Virus record (IMG/VR): IMGVR_UViG_3300021197_001978
Span: 1 to 35,788 of that record
Length of the DNA: 35,788 nucleotides
Reading direction: 5' to 3' (one strand)
Origin: a virus
Positions 1-8,189 of the stretch are shown in pieces. The translations under genes and the position numbers were made by a program. The number at the start of each line of letters is the position of its first letter. Position 1 is the first letter of the stretch. The notes under the pieces are model-generated. The model did not search any database. It was not told the DNA's origin and worked only from the letters and a program-made list of their open reading frames with translations.

Positions 1-41
1 AAGAAAACAATAAGACTACTTATATCTACAGAGGAGGTGCT

Positions 42-230
42 ATGACAATGCACGAAAAAATAGACACATGGCTCGGAAAATGGGCATCACGAAAACTAAT
101 AGTATGGGGAACATCCACTGCTTTTTTGGCAGCAGGACAACTTACAAGTAATGATTGGGTTGCTGTATCTCTTGCTTATATAGGACTTCAGGGTGCAGCA
201 GATATTGCTGCTAAGTGGAAACACGGCTGA
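42..230 (+). CDS. Small two-helix holin-like membrane protein
   Basis: This 62-residue protein has two hydrophobic segments, at about residues 18-33 and 38-56, separated by a short polar turn (GQLTSND), and a short basic C-terminus (KWKHG). Small size, two membrane spans and a charged tail fit small phage holins, which open the inner membrane at lysis, but such proteins share little sequence and the call rests on topology. GAGGAGG at 31-37 lies just before the ATG at 42. A second ATG at 48 is also within reach of that site, so dual starts, as known in some holins, are possible. The next gene overlaps its stop codon (TGATG), suggesting translational coupling. Alternative: a small phage membrane protein unrelated to lysis. 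Confidence 0.55.
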   Translation: MTMHEKIDTWLGKWASRKLIVWGTSTAFLAAGQLTSNDWVAVSLAYIGLQGAADIAAKWKHG

Positions 231-544
231 TGAAGAGACTATGGTTTAAAGCCAAAGAGATTTGGTGGAAAATTATATTGGGGGTTGTTGTAGTGGCAGC
301 CCTCTTGATTTACTTTTACCGTTTGCTTAGGCCAACGGAGGATAAAATGAAGTATCTAGAAGCTATAAAGACAGAAGCCACAGCAGCCTTAAAGGAAAAT
401 GAGTTGCGTGGTAGACTTGAAAAAGATAAGATTGGCGCAGTTAAAGGAGTCTTTGAAAGTCGGCTGAAAGATACAAAGAAAATAGAAGACCGAGAAGAAC
501 GATTGAAAGCATTGATCAGACTTCACAAGGAATTGGACATTTAA
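230..544 (+). CDS. Membrane-anchored coiled-coil protein, spanin-like topology
   Basis: The 104-residue product has an N-terminal basic stretch, one transmembrane helix at about residues 12-31 (rich in I, V, L, A), then about 70 charged residues with a helical, coiled-coil-like pattern rich in K, E, R and L. This is the topology of an inner-membrane spanin (Rz type): short cytoplasmic tail, one span and a long periplasmic helix. I chose the ATG at 230 because it overlaps the preceding stop as TGATG, which favours coupled translation; an in-frame ATG at 215 would add five residues. Position after a holin-like gene supports a lysis role, but no lipoprotein partner (outer-membrane spanin with a lipobox) is visible nearby. 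The family was not recognised; the lysis role is inferred. Confidence 0.55.
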   Translation: MKRLWFKAKEIWWKIILGVVVVAALLIYFYRLLRPTEDKMKYLEAIKTEATAALKENELRGRLEKDKIGAVKGVFESRLKDTKKIEDREERLKALIRLHKELDI

Positions 545-555
545 GGAGATAAAAA

Positions 556-1689
556 ATGGTAGACATTCCTACACTAGATATTGAGGATTACGATCCCGAG
601 TTAAATGAAGAAGAAGAAACCGTTGAGGATAAGTCCGGTGGTGCTCTTACCTACGCTATTGTTGGCGCTGGACAAGGCGGCGGACGTATGGCTAAAGCAT
701 TTTATGATATGGGCTACACAAAGACTGTAGCCGTCAATACAGCACGCTCAGATCTTAATGGGCTAGACATCCCAGAGGAGCAGAAGTTTCTTGTTGATGA
801 GCATGGCGAGCAAGGCGCTGGAAAAGATCAGGCCAAAGCCCAGGCAGCTATTGAGCGTAAGGAGCAAGAGGTATTTAATAAATTCCGAGAAATTTTTGGG
901 ACTAATGTAGATCGTATCTTAATCTGTCTTGGAGTTTCAGGAGGATCAGGCGGCGGCACTGTTAATACTCTTATCAAGGTCGCTAAGAAATACTTCACAT
1001 ACATTGGTATTGAGGATGTCGATGAGCGTGTTGGTGTGGTCGCATCGCTTCCAACTGCTGGTGAGTCAGCATCCCCAACGGTAGCTAAGAACGCCCATGC
1101 TCGCATCACTCAACTTTGCGGGCTAGCAGAAAAGGGTAAGATCGCTCCACTTATCATGGTGGACAATGAAAAGATTAAAAAGCTTTACCCCAAGCTCACG
1201 GTCAAGAAGTTCTGGACAACTATCAACAATACAGTCGCTGGCTTGTTCCACGTATTTAACGTCCTGGCAAACAAGGACTCAGAATATACAACTTTTGACG
1301 CAACTGACTATGATAGTATTATGCGTCAGTCAGGCTGTATGATTATGGGTGTCACAAGCGTCAAAGACGTTGAGAGCGAAACAGCTATTTCTAATGCTCT
1401 TAAGAAAAATCTAGAGAAAACTCTTCTTGCTGAAGGCTTCGACCTTACAACTGCAACAGGTGCTGCTTGTATCGTTGTTGGCGGTGAGGTTATTTTTGAA
1501 GAAACTGCTGGGCTAATGGACAGTATCGAGTTTGGCTTTGATACGCTGGCTGCCATAACGGGCGGTGCTATAATTCATCGTGGTATCTATGAAGATGATA
1601 AGCGAGATAAGCTTGTAACCTATACTTTGGTAAGCGGACTTAAGAGACCCTCAAAACGAATTGAGGGACTTAAGAAGTTCTTGAAATAA
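556..1689 (+). CDS. Tubulin/FtsZ-superfamily GTPase (phage tubulin)
   Basis: The 377-residue protein carries the hallmarks of the tubulin/FtsZ superfamily. A glycine-rich nucleotide loop (GAGQGGGR) is at residues 37-44, the strand AVNTARSDL at 59-67 resembles the FtsZ AVNTD segment, and GGSGGGT at 129-135 corresponds to the tubulin signature GGGTGSG. The segment TTFDATDYDSIM at 245-256 lines up with the FtsZ synergy loop, so Asp248 and Asp251 match the catalytic acidic residues, while the usual Asn is a Thr. Such proteins bind GTP and polymerise into cytoplasmic filaments. Phage tubulins such as PhuZ position replicating phage DNA, but this role is not shown here. An acidic tail of about 25 residues precedes the domain and the C-terminus is basic. 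AAGGAG lies before the ATG. The location, between lysis-like genes and the terminase, is unusual. Confidence 0.88.
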   Translation: MVDIPTLDIEDYDPELNEEEETVEDKSGGALTYAIVGAGQGGGRMAKAFYDMGYTKTVAVNTARSDLNGLDIPEEQKFLVDEHGEQGAGKDQAKAQAAIERKEQEVFNKFREIFGTNVDRILICLGVSGGSGGGTVNTLIKVAKKYFTYIGIEDVDERVGVVASLPTAGESASPTVAKNAHARITQLCGLAEKGKIAPLIMVDNEKIKKLYPKLTVKKFWTTINNTVAGLFHVFNVLANKDSEYTTFDATDYDSIMRQSGCMIMGVTSVKDVESETAISNALKKNLEKTLLAEGFDLTTATGAACIVVGGEVIFEETAGLMDSIEFGFDTLAAITGGAIIHRGIYEDDKRDKLVTYTLVSGLKRPSKRIEGLKKFLK

Positions 1690-1690
1690 T

Positions 1691-2071
1691 ATGAGAAATA
1701 TAATCGCATTTGTAGTGCTATTTTCTTTCAGCGCCGCTGCGGCAGAGGTCACCACGTTTGAACCTCGCCCAGCGGTTGTTGAGCAAGAGGGGACCACATA
1801 TGTCGGAATACTCCTCAGCGAAGAAGACTTTCGTAAGGTGTTGCAAAATAAAATTGACACCAACGCAAAGCTCGCTGAGTGCTCGGTGGACCAAAAGGTC
1901 TGCACTCAGATGCAGGTGACGTACATTCGTTCCATCACCAAGCTAGAAGAACAACTCAAGAAAAACAACTCATGGTTTGACAGAAATCGTGGAACCGTCG
2001 GGCTTGTCACTGGTTTGCTCTTAGGGACAGGACTGTCTGTTGGAATTGTTCACGCAGTGTATCAAAAATGA
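1691..2071 (+). CDS. Exported protein with C-terminal membrane anchor
   Basis: The 126-residue product starts with a typical signal peptide: MRN, a hydrophobic core, and an AAAA run with likely cleavage near residues 18/19. It continues with a roughly 75-residue polar domain containing two cysteines (64 and 71) that could form a disulfide, and ends with a glycine-rich hydrophobic helix at about 101-120 and a short basic tail. This predicts a periplasmic domain anchored in the inner membrane. No lipobox is present, so it is not a classical outer-membrane spanin. The start lies one base after the tubulin-like gene stop, and its stop overlaps the next start as ATGA, so the genes are coupled. It could belong with the lysis-like genes at 42-544. 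Family not recognised. Confidence 0.7.
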   Translation: MRNIIAFVVLFSFSAAAAEVTTFEPRPAVVEQEGTTYVGILLSEEDFRKVLQNKIDTNAKLAECSVDQKVCTQMQVTYIRSITKLEEQLKKNNSWFDRNRGTVGLVTGLLLGTGLSVGIVHAVYQK

Positions 2072-2505
2072 GTAAAAAAGATATAAATTATGTTGCTAAT
2101 GTGGAAAAGTCCATAGCGGAGAAGTATGGAAGAGAAGCCGTACAAGATTTCAGATCTAATTGGAGTCCTGAGAAAGAAAAGGATTACATAAAGGATTTAT
2201 CGTCTGTGGGTATGAAGAAAACAAACAAAAAAAGAACCAATGAAGAAACTTTAATCAATGGGGTTAAAATAAAACGAAGGTCGATTGGGCAAAAGCGAGA
2301 AAGAATCTGCCCGGTCTGTAAAACATATTCATTTTCAGGACAAGACGACCTATATATGAATAGGTTCAAATGTTGTTATGAGTGCTATATTGATTTTGTG
2401 GTTCATGAAGAACAACGTTGGCTAGATGGGTGGAGACCAGACTCTGAACGTTTAGATTACGCTTTTAGGAGAAGAAAAAATGGCAACAGTACTAGAAATA
2501 GTTAG
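2068..2505 (+). CDS. Zinc-ribbon protein of unknown function
   Basis: The 145-residue protein is highly basic. It has CPVC at residues 81-84 and CCYEC at 102-106, two CxxC pairs about 18 residues apart, which is the arrangement of a four-cysteine zinc ribbon. The N-terminal 75 residues are charged, with a lysine/arginine-rich stretch (KKTNKKR) that could bind nucleic acid. The start overlaps the previous stop (ATGA at 2068-2071), and its 3' end overlaps the next gene by 26 bases. The position shortly before the large terminase suggests a late or DNA-handling role, but no function can be assigned. Candidates are a nucleic-acid-binding regulator or an accessory packaging protein. Confidence 0.7.
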   Translation: MSKKDINYVANVEKSIAEKYGREAVQDFRSNWSPEKEKDYIKDLSSVGMKKTNKKRTNEETLINGVKIKRRSIGQKRERICPVCKTYSFSGQDDLYMNRFKCCYECYIDFVVHEEQRWLDGWRPDSERLDYAFRRRKNGNSTRNS

Positions 2506-3043
2506 AGGTTTAAGCCAAGCGGCTGCTAATGCATATGATGGATCGCTGGACGAAAATGGCGAGCCACACAATATCGGGCTATCCCGTGAAGAAGGCCATC
2601 CAGTAATGGACAGTCGTGTCATAGACGGATTTAAAGTCAAATTCTCAGCCGACAAGCTTGTTATCAACTACCACGGGGAGGTTCTTATGAAAGAAGTACA
2701 CCCACGAAACCAGTTTGAAAACGAGATCGAAAGAAAATTTGGTGACATTGTAAAGTTTTTGAAAAAAGAATATAAAAAGGTTACAAAAAGTTCCGTAACC
2801 TTGAGTGAAGTTTCAGATGCTGAAATAATAGTTCAGTCCACATCGAGAGTCAGATCTTTTGTACAGGCTTCTAAGCAATATAAGATAGGTGGCATGGAGG
2901 GTGTTGAGCCAATTCGGAGATCATCCGAAAGAGATCAGGATAAGCCGTTTGAAAAAAGGTTTAAAGACTTCTTGGAACTATCTTCGGACAAGAGACCGCC
3001 AAACGACAAGTCCACTAAAAACCCAGATACGCCAGAGGCATAA
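2480..3043 (+). CDS. Conserved unknown immediately before the terminase
   Basis: The 187-residue protein has an N-terminal helix (VLEIVRGLSQAAANAY), a central section with beta-strand character around VDGFKVKF and LVINYHGE, a lysine-rich helix (VKFLKKEYKKVTK) and a polar, disordered, proline-containing C-terminus. AGGAG precedes the ATG at 2480. The stop codon is directly followed by the ATG of the terminase, with no spacer, as expected for co-translated partners. In T4 this slot is held by the small terminase gp16, but I see no coiled-coil or helix-turn-helix signature that would support that here, so the small-terminase idea is positional only. It may instead be a phage-specific structural or packaging accessory protein. 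Confidence 0.7.
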   Translation: MATVLEIVRGLSQAAANAYDGSLDENGEPHNIGLSREEGHPVMDSRVIDGFKVKFSADKLVINYHGEVLMKEVHPRNQFENEIERKFGDIVKFLKKEYKKVTKSSVTLSEVSDAEIIVQSTSRVRSFVQASKQYKIGGMEGVEPIRRSSERDQDKPFEKRFKDFLELSSDKRPPNDKSTKNPDTPEA

Positions 3044-4612
3044 ATGTCGCTCTCTAAACGAGAGGTGATGGCGGAGATCGTCCGCTGCGGAAAAGAGCCA
3101 GCTTATTTTTGCAATACTTATGCAAAAATTTCACACCCTATGAAGGGTTTGATTGGTTTTGATCTATATGATTTCCAAAAAGATGCCCTTGAAGATTTTA
3201 AAGACAACAGATTCAATGTAATCCTTAAAGCACGTCAGTTGGGTATATCCACTACCGTGGCTGCTTATGTTTGCTGGATGATGCTTTTTCATAGAGATAA
3301 AAATGTTTTAGTTGTTGCAACAAAACTAGGTACAGCCACGAACTTAGTCAAAAAGATTAAAGCTATTCACCGCCACCTTCCAAGTTGGCTTAAGATAGCA
3401 GATATATCTGTTGATAATCGAACATCTTTTGAACTGGCCAACGGATCACAGGTTAAGGCATCGTCAACCTCTGGTGACGCAGGTCGCTCTGAAGCCCTTT
3501 CACTCTTAGTTGTTGATGAGGCAGCTTTTGTGGAGGGCATGGAAGAGTTATGGGCTGGTCTCTATCCAACTCTTTCGACTGGTGGTCGTTGTGTGGCTCT
3601 GTCTACTCCTAACGGGGTCGGTAACTGGTTTCACAAGACATATACCGAGGCAGAAGAAGGTAAAAACGATTTTCACACTATAAAGTTACCATGGGATGTC
3701 CACCCAGACCGTGATTTGGAGTGGTTCGGAAAAGAAACAAGAAATATGTCTCGCCGAGAGATAGCACAAGAGCTAGAATGTAACTTTAACGCCTCAGGCG
3801 AAACAGTGGTCCATGGTGATGACTTAAAACTTATTTTAGAAAGTTTAAATGAGCCAAAAAGGAGAACTGGGTTTGATAGAAACTATTGGATCTGGGATGA
3901 GCCTGCCGATGAAAAAGATTATCTTTTGGTGGCAGATGTTGCGAGAGGAGATGGCTCAGATTTTAGTGTCGCACAAGTTTTTGATATAAAAACTATGACC
4001 CAAGTTGCCGAGTACCAAGGCAAGATAACTCCCGACATGTTTGCACCTCTTCTTTTTTCAATAGCGAGTGAATATAATAATGCACTGCTTGTTATAGAGA
4101 ATAACTCGCTAGGAATAGGGGTTTTAACTAGACTTAGAGATTTGGAGTATAAGAATCTTTATTATAGTGTAAAATCAACACACGAGTATGTAGATGAACT
4201 AACCGCTGAAGCGGTAGGAGCGATACCGGGTTTTACAATGTCAATGAAAACAAGACCATTAGTTATAGCTAAGTTTGAAGAATTCATTCGAAATAAACTA
4301 ATTACTATTAACTCTATGAGGTTGGCTAACGAAATTAAAACTTTTGTATGGCATAACGGGCGACCGCAAGCCATGAGAAGTTACAATGATGACTTAGTCA
4401 TTGCTACTTGTATAGGATGTTGGGTGAGGGATACAGCTTTGGTGACAAATAAAAGAGATGTTGAATATAAGAAAGCCCTATTGACAGGGATATCAGTATC
4501 AAATACAACGTTTAGTACAAAAATAGATGGACAAATAGGACACAAACACGGTAACAGCTTTAAAGGTACCGACGGAAGAACGCACGACTTAGGCTGGATA
4601 ATAAAAGGATAA
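3044..4612 (+). CDS. Terminase large subunit (gp17-like)
   Basis: This is the ATPase-nuclease motor that packages DNA into the prohead through the portal. The 522-residue length fits the family (T4 gp17 is 610). The ATPase domain shows a Walker A variant KARQLGIST at residues 62-70, the Walker B LLVVDEA at 154-160 with catalytic Glu159, and the coupling motif STPNG at 187-191. The RNase H-like nuclease domain begins with VADVARGDGSDF (Asp298), followed by an LVIENNS segment and a late YNDD segment, giving the expected acidic metal-binding set. The gene starts directly after the previous stop and is followed three bases later by the portal gene, the T4 packaging order. Nothing suggests an intron or split, which are common in this gene in some phages. 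Confidence 0.97.
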   Translation: MSLSKREVMAEIVRCGKEPAYFCNTYAKISHPMKGLIGFDLYDFQKDALEDFKDNRFNVILKARQLGISTTVAAYVCWMMLFHRDKNVLVVATKLGTATNLVKKIKAIHRHLPSWLKIADISVDNRTSFELANGSQVKASSTSGDAGRSEALSLLVVDEAAFVEGMEELWAGLYPTLSTGGRCVALSTPNGVGNWFHKTYTEAEEGKNDFHTIKLPWDVHPDRDLEWFGKETRNMSRREIAQELECNFNASGETVVHGDDLKLILESLNEPKRRTGFDRNYWIWDEPADEKDYLLVADVARGDGSDFSVAQVFDIKTMTQVAEYQGKITPDMFAPLLFSIASEYNNALLVIENNSLGIGVLTRLRDLEYKNLYYSVKSTHEYVDELTAEAVGAIPGFTMSMKTRPLVIAKFEEFIRNKLITINSMRLANEIKTFVWHNGRPQAMRSYNDDLVIATCIGCWVRDTALVTNKRDVEYKKALLTGISVSNTTFSTKIDGQIGHKHGNSFKGTDGRTHDLGWIIKG

Positions 4613-4615
4613 AAA

Positions 4616-6487
4616 ATGAGCGATAACAACAATCCAAATAATAATGGAAACAACCCCAGAAACGCCACGTCGCCTCTTTTTAAGCGGCTAACTAGGTTAT
4701 TTAGTGGTCCGATCGTAAACTATGATAGGCCATCTCCCTCTATGTCTCGGAGAGATATAAGAAAGTATACTTTTACTAGTAGCACTGGTAAAGAGTTTAA
4801 AAAGAAGGAATATTATAATCCATTTACAGATTATAGCAGCAAAGTATTGGGTGCTAGGAACAAACAAACTCGATATACAGACTTTGAACAGATGGAGTAT
4901 ATGCCAGAGATAGCATCTGCGCTTGACGTGTATGCGGATGAGATAACAACCTCTAATGCTTTGTCTGACTTAGTAAACATTGAGTGTCACAATCAAGAAA
5001 TAAAAGAAATAATCAAAACATTACTATATGGTGTTCTGAATATTGAGTCGAATCTATTCGGCTGGTCCAGAAGCATGTGTAAGTATGGAGACTACTATCT
5101 TTATATTGATTTGGACGATACAATGGGTATAACTAACGTCATACCGTTGCCTGTAAGAGAGGTTGAGAGAATTGAGGGTACTGACCCAACAAATCCAAAT
5201 TATGTTCAATACTTCTGGGAAAATTCTGATAAAGGTCAGGGCGTTACTTTCGAAAACTGGCAAGTTTCACACTTTAGGGTCCTAGGAAATGACAAGTATG
5301 TTCCATACGGAACCTCTGTGCTTGAGCCTTCGAGAAGGATATGGCGTCAATTGGAATTAATTGAAGATGCCATGATGGCCTATCGTATCGTCCGATCGCC
5401 CGAAAGAAGAGTCTTCTATATCGATGTTGGCAATATTGCTGCGGAAGATGTAGAACAATATATTGAGCGTGTAAAGACCCAGATGAAGAGAAATCAAATT
5501 GTTGATGAAGATTCTGGCAGAGTAGACTTACGGTATAACGCTATGAGTATAGATGAGGATTATTATATCCCCATACGAGGTGGCAACAATAATACTCGTA
5601 TTGAAACATTGGCAGGCGGTCAGTTTACTGGCGACATTGACGATGTTAATTACCTTAGAGATAAGCTTTTTTCAGCCCTTAAGGTACCAAAAGCATACTT
5701 GGCACAGTCTGATGCTATGGAAGATAAAACTACTTTAGCACAAAAAGATATAAGGTTTGCAAGAACTATTCAAAGGTTACAGCGAGTGGTAATTGCTGAG
5801 GTAGAAAAACTTTGTGTTATACATTTGTTCTCGTTAGGGTTCAGAGACAAAGACCTTCTGTCTTTCAAATTATCCCTAAACAACCCTTCAAAGATTGCAG
5901 AGTTACAAGAACTAGAACACTTAAGAACAAAGTTTGATATTGCCGGAAGCGCAACCGATGGATATTTTTCAAAAAGGTGGGTATACAAGAACATCTTTAA
6001 GTTATCTGAGGAAGAAATACAGAGGATACAAATCGAGCAGTTTTCTGACGCCAAACTTGCCGCACTGGTTGAAGCTGAGGGCGAACCTGCTGGCGGCGAA
6101 GGTGTTGAAGGTGGCGAGGGTGGACTTGATGATTTACTTGGTGGTGATGAGGGCGGCGAAGATACCGAGGAAGAAGAGACTGAAGAAGGACCCTTACTGG
6201 CAGAGCCCGACGAGCCGGGCCAAAGAGATGATTGGTACAAGCCAGTAAAATCACCAAAATGGAAACAAGGCGCAAGAAAGAGAAGTTATTTGTCTTCTGC
6301 TGGAAACAATATTGCCTCATCCTCCGAGAGAAACCTATTTAAAGGGTGGTCTGGTGAGATGTCTCCTCTGTCAAGAGGGATTGTAGGAGAAGGACTTGAC
6401 AAAGAGGAGCGGCTTCTATATGACACGCAAAATGAGGTCAAAAGATTAATAGAGCAGTTGGAGCAAAAAAATGAAAAAGAAACATAA
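4616..6487 (+). CDS. Portal vertex protein (gp20-like)
   Basis: The 623-residue protein forms the dodecameric ring at one head vertex, through which DNA passes and on which the head and neck assemble. T4 gp20-type features include SPERRVFYIDVGN near the middle, then EDYYIPIRGG, the LAGGQFTGDIDDV segment and a LFSALKVPKAYL segment, in the family order. The N-terminus is Asn-rich and likely disordered. An unusual Gly/Glu-rich acidic stretch, roughly residues 485-540, is encoded by repetitive GGCGAA/GGTGAG-like triplets and is probably a flexible insertion before the C-terminal tail. The gene overlaps the following gene by 17 bases. Length is somewhat above T4 gp20 (524), largely because of this acidic region. 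Confidence 0.96.
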   Translation: MSDNNNPNNNGNNPRNATSPLFKRLTRLFSGPIVNYDRPSPSMSRRDIRKYTFTSSTGKEFKKKEYYNPFTDYSSKVLGARNKQTRYTDFEQMEYMPEIASALDVYADEITTSNALSDLVNIECHNQEIKEIIKTLLYGVLNIESNLFGWSRSMCKYGDYYLYIDLDDTMGITNVIPLPVREVERIEGTDPTNPNYVQYFWENSDKGQGVTFENWQVSHFRVLGNDKYVPYGTSVLEPSRRIWRQLELIEDAMMAYRIVRSPERRVFYIDVGNIAAEDVEQYIERVKTQMKRNQIVDEDSGRVDLRYNAMSIDEDYYIPIRGGNNNTRIETLAGGQFTGDIDDVNYLRDKLFSALKVPKAYLAQSDAMEDKTTLAQKDIRFARTIQRLQRVVIAEVEKLCVIHLFSLGFRDKDLLSFKLSLNNPSKIAELQELEHLRTKFDIAGSATDGYFSKRWVYKNIFKLSEEEIQRIQIEQFSDAKLAALVEAEGEPAGGEGVEGGEGGLDDLLGGDEGGEDTEEEETEEGPLLAEPDEPGQRDDWYKPVKSPKWKQGARKRSYLSSAGNNIASSSERNLFKGWSGEMSPLSRGIVGEGLDKEERLLYDTQNEVKRLIEQLEQKNEKET

Positions 6488-7295
6488 CAAGAAAAGAAAT
6501 ACTGCTTTTTTGTTTGAAACTCTTGTTAGAGAGTTGACAAAGGCTTTCGTTTCAAGAGACTCAGATACGTCTACAAAGATAAAAACAATCTTTAAGGAAA
6601 ACTTCAATCAAGGATCCGCTTTGATGCAAGAGCTAGATTGTTATAAAGCATTGCAAGAGAAGTCTGGACTTGACAGATATACGGCTGAAAAGTTAATCTT
6701 CGAGGCAAAATCTAAATATAAAAAGTTGGATAAGGATGAAATATTTACCGAACAGTCCGCTGTTATAAAAAAGATAAACCAAGAGTTAGGTTCTGATACC
6801 TACAATAATTTCGTCCCTAACTACAAGTCATACGCAACTTTGGCACAAATTTTCGGAGATAAGATCCCAGTTAAAAATAGGGTTCTTTTGGAATCAGAAG
6901 TACTGAGTACTTTGACTTCTGAGCACAGCACAGAAAAATCCATGAAACATGTTGATAGTCTTGTGGTAAAGACATTTACCAAGAACTTTAATGATAGGTA
7001 TAGTAATTTATTAGAGTCACAGAGAAACCTCCTCCAGCATTATATTACATCGTTCTTGGACAATGGTGTTGACTTTAAGATTCACTTGGGTGAGCAACTG
7101 ACTAATATCAAGAAAGAAATCGAAAACTCTCTTAGTCTCGAAGAGGTTAAGAACGACAGTGAGATGGTCAATAATACCAAAGAAGCTTTAACATTGGTTG
7201 AAAAAATTAATGTATCGTCAGTTGGCAAGAAAGAGCTTATCAAAGTTTTAAGATTACAAAAACTAGTAGAAGAGTATAAGCAAAATGCCAATTAA
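6471..7295 (+). CDS. Helical head-region protein of unknown function
   Basis: The 274-residue protein is lysine-rich and predicted mostly alpha-helical, without cysteine-rich, membrane or enzyme motifs. It begins MKKKHNKKRNTAFLFETL and ends in a heptad-like helix. The position between portal and prohead protease is where T4 encodes small prohead-core proteins (gp67, gp68), so an internal head or core-assembly role is plausible, but this protein is longer and I see no sequence link. It overlaps the portal gene by 17 bases at its start and the next gene by 11 bases at its end, consistent with coupled expression in the head operon. Confidence 0.75.
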   Translation: MKKKHNKKRNTAFLFETLVRELTKAFVSRDSDTSTKIKTIFKENFNQGSALMQELDCYKALQEKSGLDRYTAEKLIFEAKSKYKKLDKDEIFTEQSAVIKKINQELGSDTYNNFVPNYKSYATLAQIFGDKIPVKNRVLLESEVLSTLTSEHSTEKSMKHVDSLVVKTFTKNFNDRYSNLLESQRNLLQHYITSFLDNGVDFKIHLGEQLTNIKKEIENSLSLEEVKNDSEMVNNTKEALTLVEKINVSSVGKKELIKVLRLQKLVEEYKQNAN

Positions 7296-7824
7296 AATAA
7301 AACTAGGTGATTCGACCAAGCCCGAGAAGAAACCAACTCAGGCCACTATATCCTTGAAAATCAAAAAGACCCTGAGTGGCAATCTTTTAATTAATGATCA
7401 TAAACATATGGATATAATTGTTGTTCCAAAAGAGAATAAAGTTGTCACTATTCCTAAGCCATATGCAGAGATAGACACTTTCCCGATCCAAAAAGACTTC
7501 ATGTACTCTCTTTTCAAGGGTGGCGTATTGGAAGGCTTTGGTCCTAAGGGTGGACCATCTTTTGGAATGTTGGAAGTAAATTATCCACAAGAATCGGATG
7601 TTGACTCATTGCAGGCGGTTTTATATCAAGTGGAAAAATACATTAAAGAAACTATTGACGACGGAGCAGTTTCTGATGCTTATGATGAGAACATAGAAGA
7701 TCGATTTACAGACCCCTCAGACGCAGAATCAACAGAGTCCGGAGAAATCCCACCCTACGAAGACACGCCGGAGGGATCATCGACTCCAAATTATTCATAC
7801 TATGGGTATGGCTATCAGTATTAA
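7285..7824 (+). CDS. Head-operon protein of unknown function
   Basis: The 179-residue product has a basic N-terminal strand-rich part (MPIKIKLGD, then ISLKIKKTLSGNLLI), a middle that looks like a compact alpha/beta domain (GVLEGFGPKGGPSFGMLEV, QAVLYQVEKYIKE), and an acidic, Ser/Thr/Pro-rich disordered tail ending in a Tyr/Gly-rich YYGYGYQY. The start lies inside the preceding gene (11-base overlap). Aromatic low-complexity tails sometimes act as short docking peptides, but no partner can be named. Context suggests head morphogenesis. Family not recognised. Confidence 0.75.
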   Translation: MPIKIKLGDSTKPEKKPTQATISLKIKKTLSGNLLINDHKHMDIIVVPKENKVVTIPKPYAEIDTFPIQKDFMYSLFKGGVLEGFGPKGGPSFGMLEVNYPQESDVDSLQAVLYQVEKYIKETIDDGAVSDAYDENIEDRFTDPSDAESTESGEIPPYEDTPEGSSTPNYSYYGYGYQY

Positions 7825-7837
7825 AGATTGAGATAAA

Positions 7838-8182
7838 GTGAATATATTAAGTTTCGTCCTTTGTTGTTATGGGCTTACTCAAATTCTGGTGTATTCTTCG
7901 CTATTGAGTTTGATTAGGCCTAAATATCATTTTTTTCACTGCCCTATGTGCATTGGCTTTTGGTCTGGCGTCCTTCTTCTGTTCCTAAACCCATTTACAG
8001 AACTATTTACATTTGAAGTTTCACTAGTTAACGGACTTTTGTTAGGTTGGTTATCTTCTGGGACCTCTTATGCGTTGTGTATGCTCATATCGGACGGAGG
8101 ATTTCAGTATGAATATCGAAATAAAAGGGATGTGGACGCAAAAATGGATGCTAAGACCAGTAACCAATTGTTGCAGGGGTAG
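7838..8182 (+). CDS. CPxC membrane protein, DUF1360-like
   Basis: The 114-residue protein has about three hydrophobic segments (roughly residues 3-25, 41-52 and 63-83) and the motif HCPMCIGFWSG at 34-44. Two cysteines in a CPxCxGFWxG context are typical of the small DUF1360-type membrane proteins of bacteria and phages, whose function is unknown. GTG at 7838 is the most upstream usable start, and the ribosome binding site before it is weak. The C-terminus is polar and charged. A membrane protein among head genes could help dock prohead assembly at the inner membrane, where T4 proheads form, but that is inference. Confidence 0.72.
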   Translation: MNILSFVLCCYGLTQILVYSSLLSLIRPKYHFFHCPMCIGFWSGVLLLFLNPFTELFTFEVSLVNGLLLGWLSSGTSYALCMLISDGGFQYEYRNKRDVDAKMDAKTSNQLLQG

Positions 8183-8189
8183 CATGACC

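Noticed and set aside
2480-3043. Small terminase subunit (gp16) by position
   Set aside because: Gene order fits, but no coiled coil or DNA-binding motif is visible, so it is listed as unknown.
5770-6240. Minus-strand 156-codon frame, and plus-strand frame at 5934-6248
   Set aside because: Both overlap the portal gene; their Ser/Pro-rich or basic translations come from the repetitive acidic insertion of the portal.
8002-8009. ACTATTTA copy inside the CPxC membrane protein gene
   Set aside because: It lies 222 bases before the next start codon and inside a coding region; one chance copy per strand is expected, so it is not counted as a promoter candidate.
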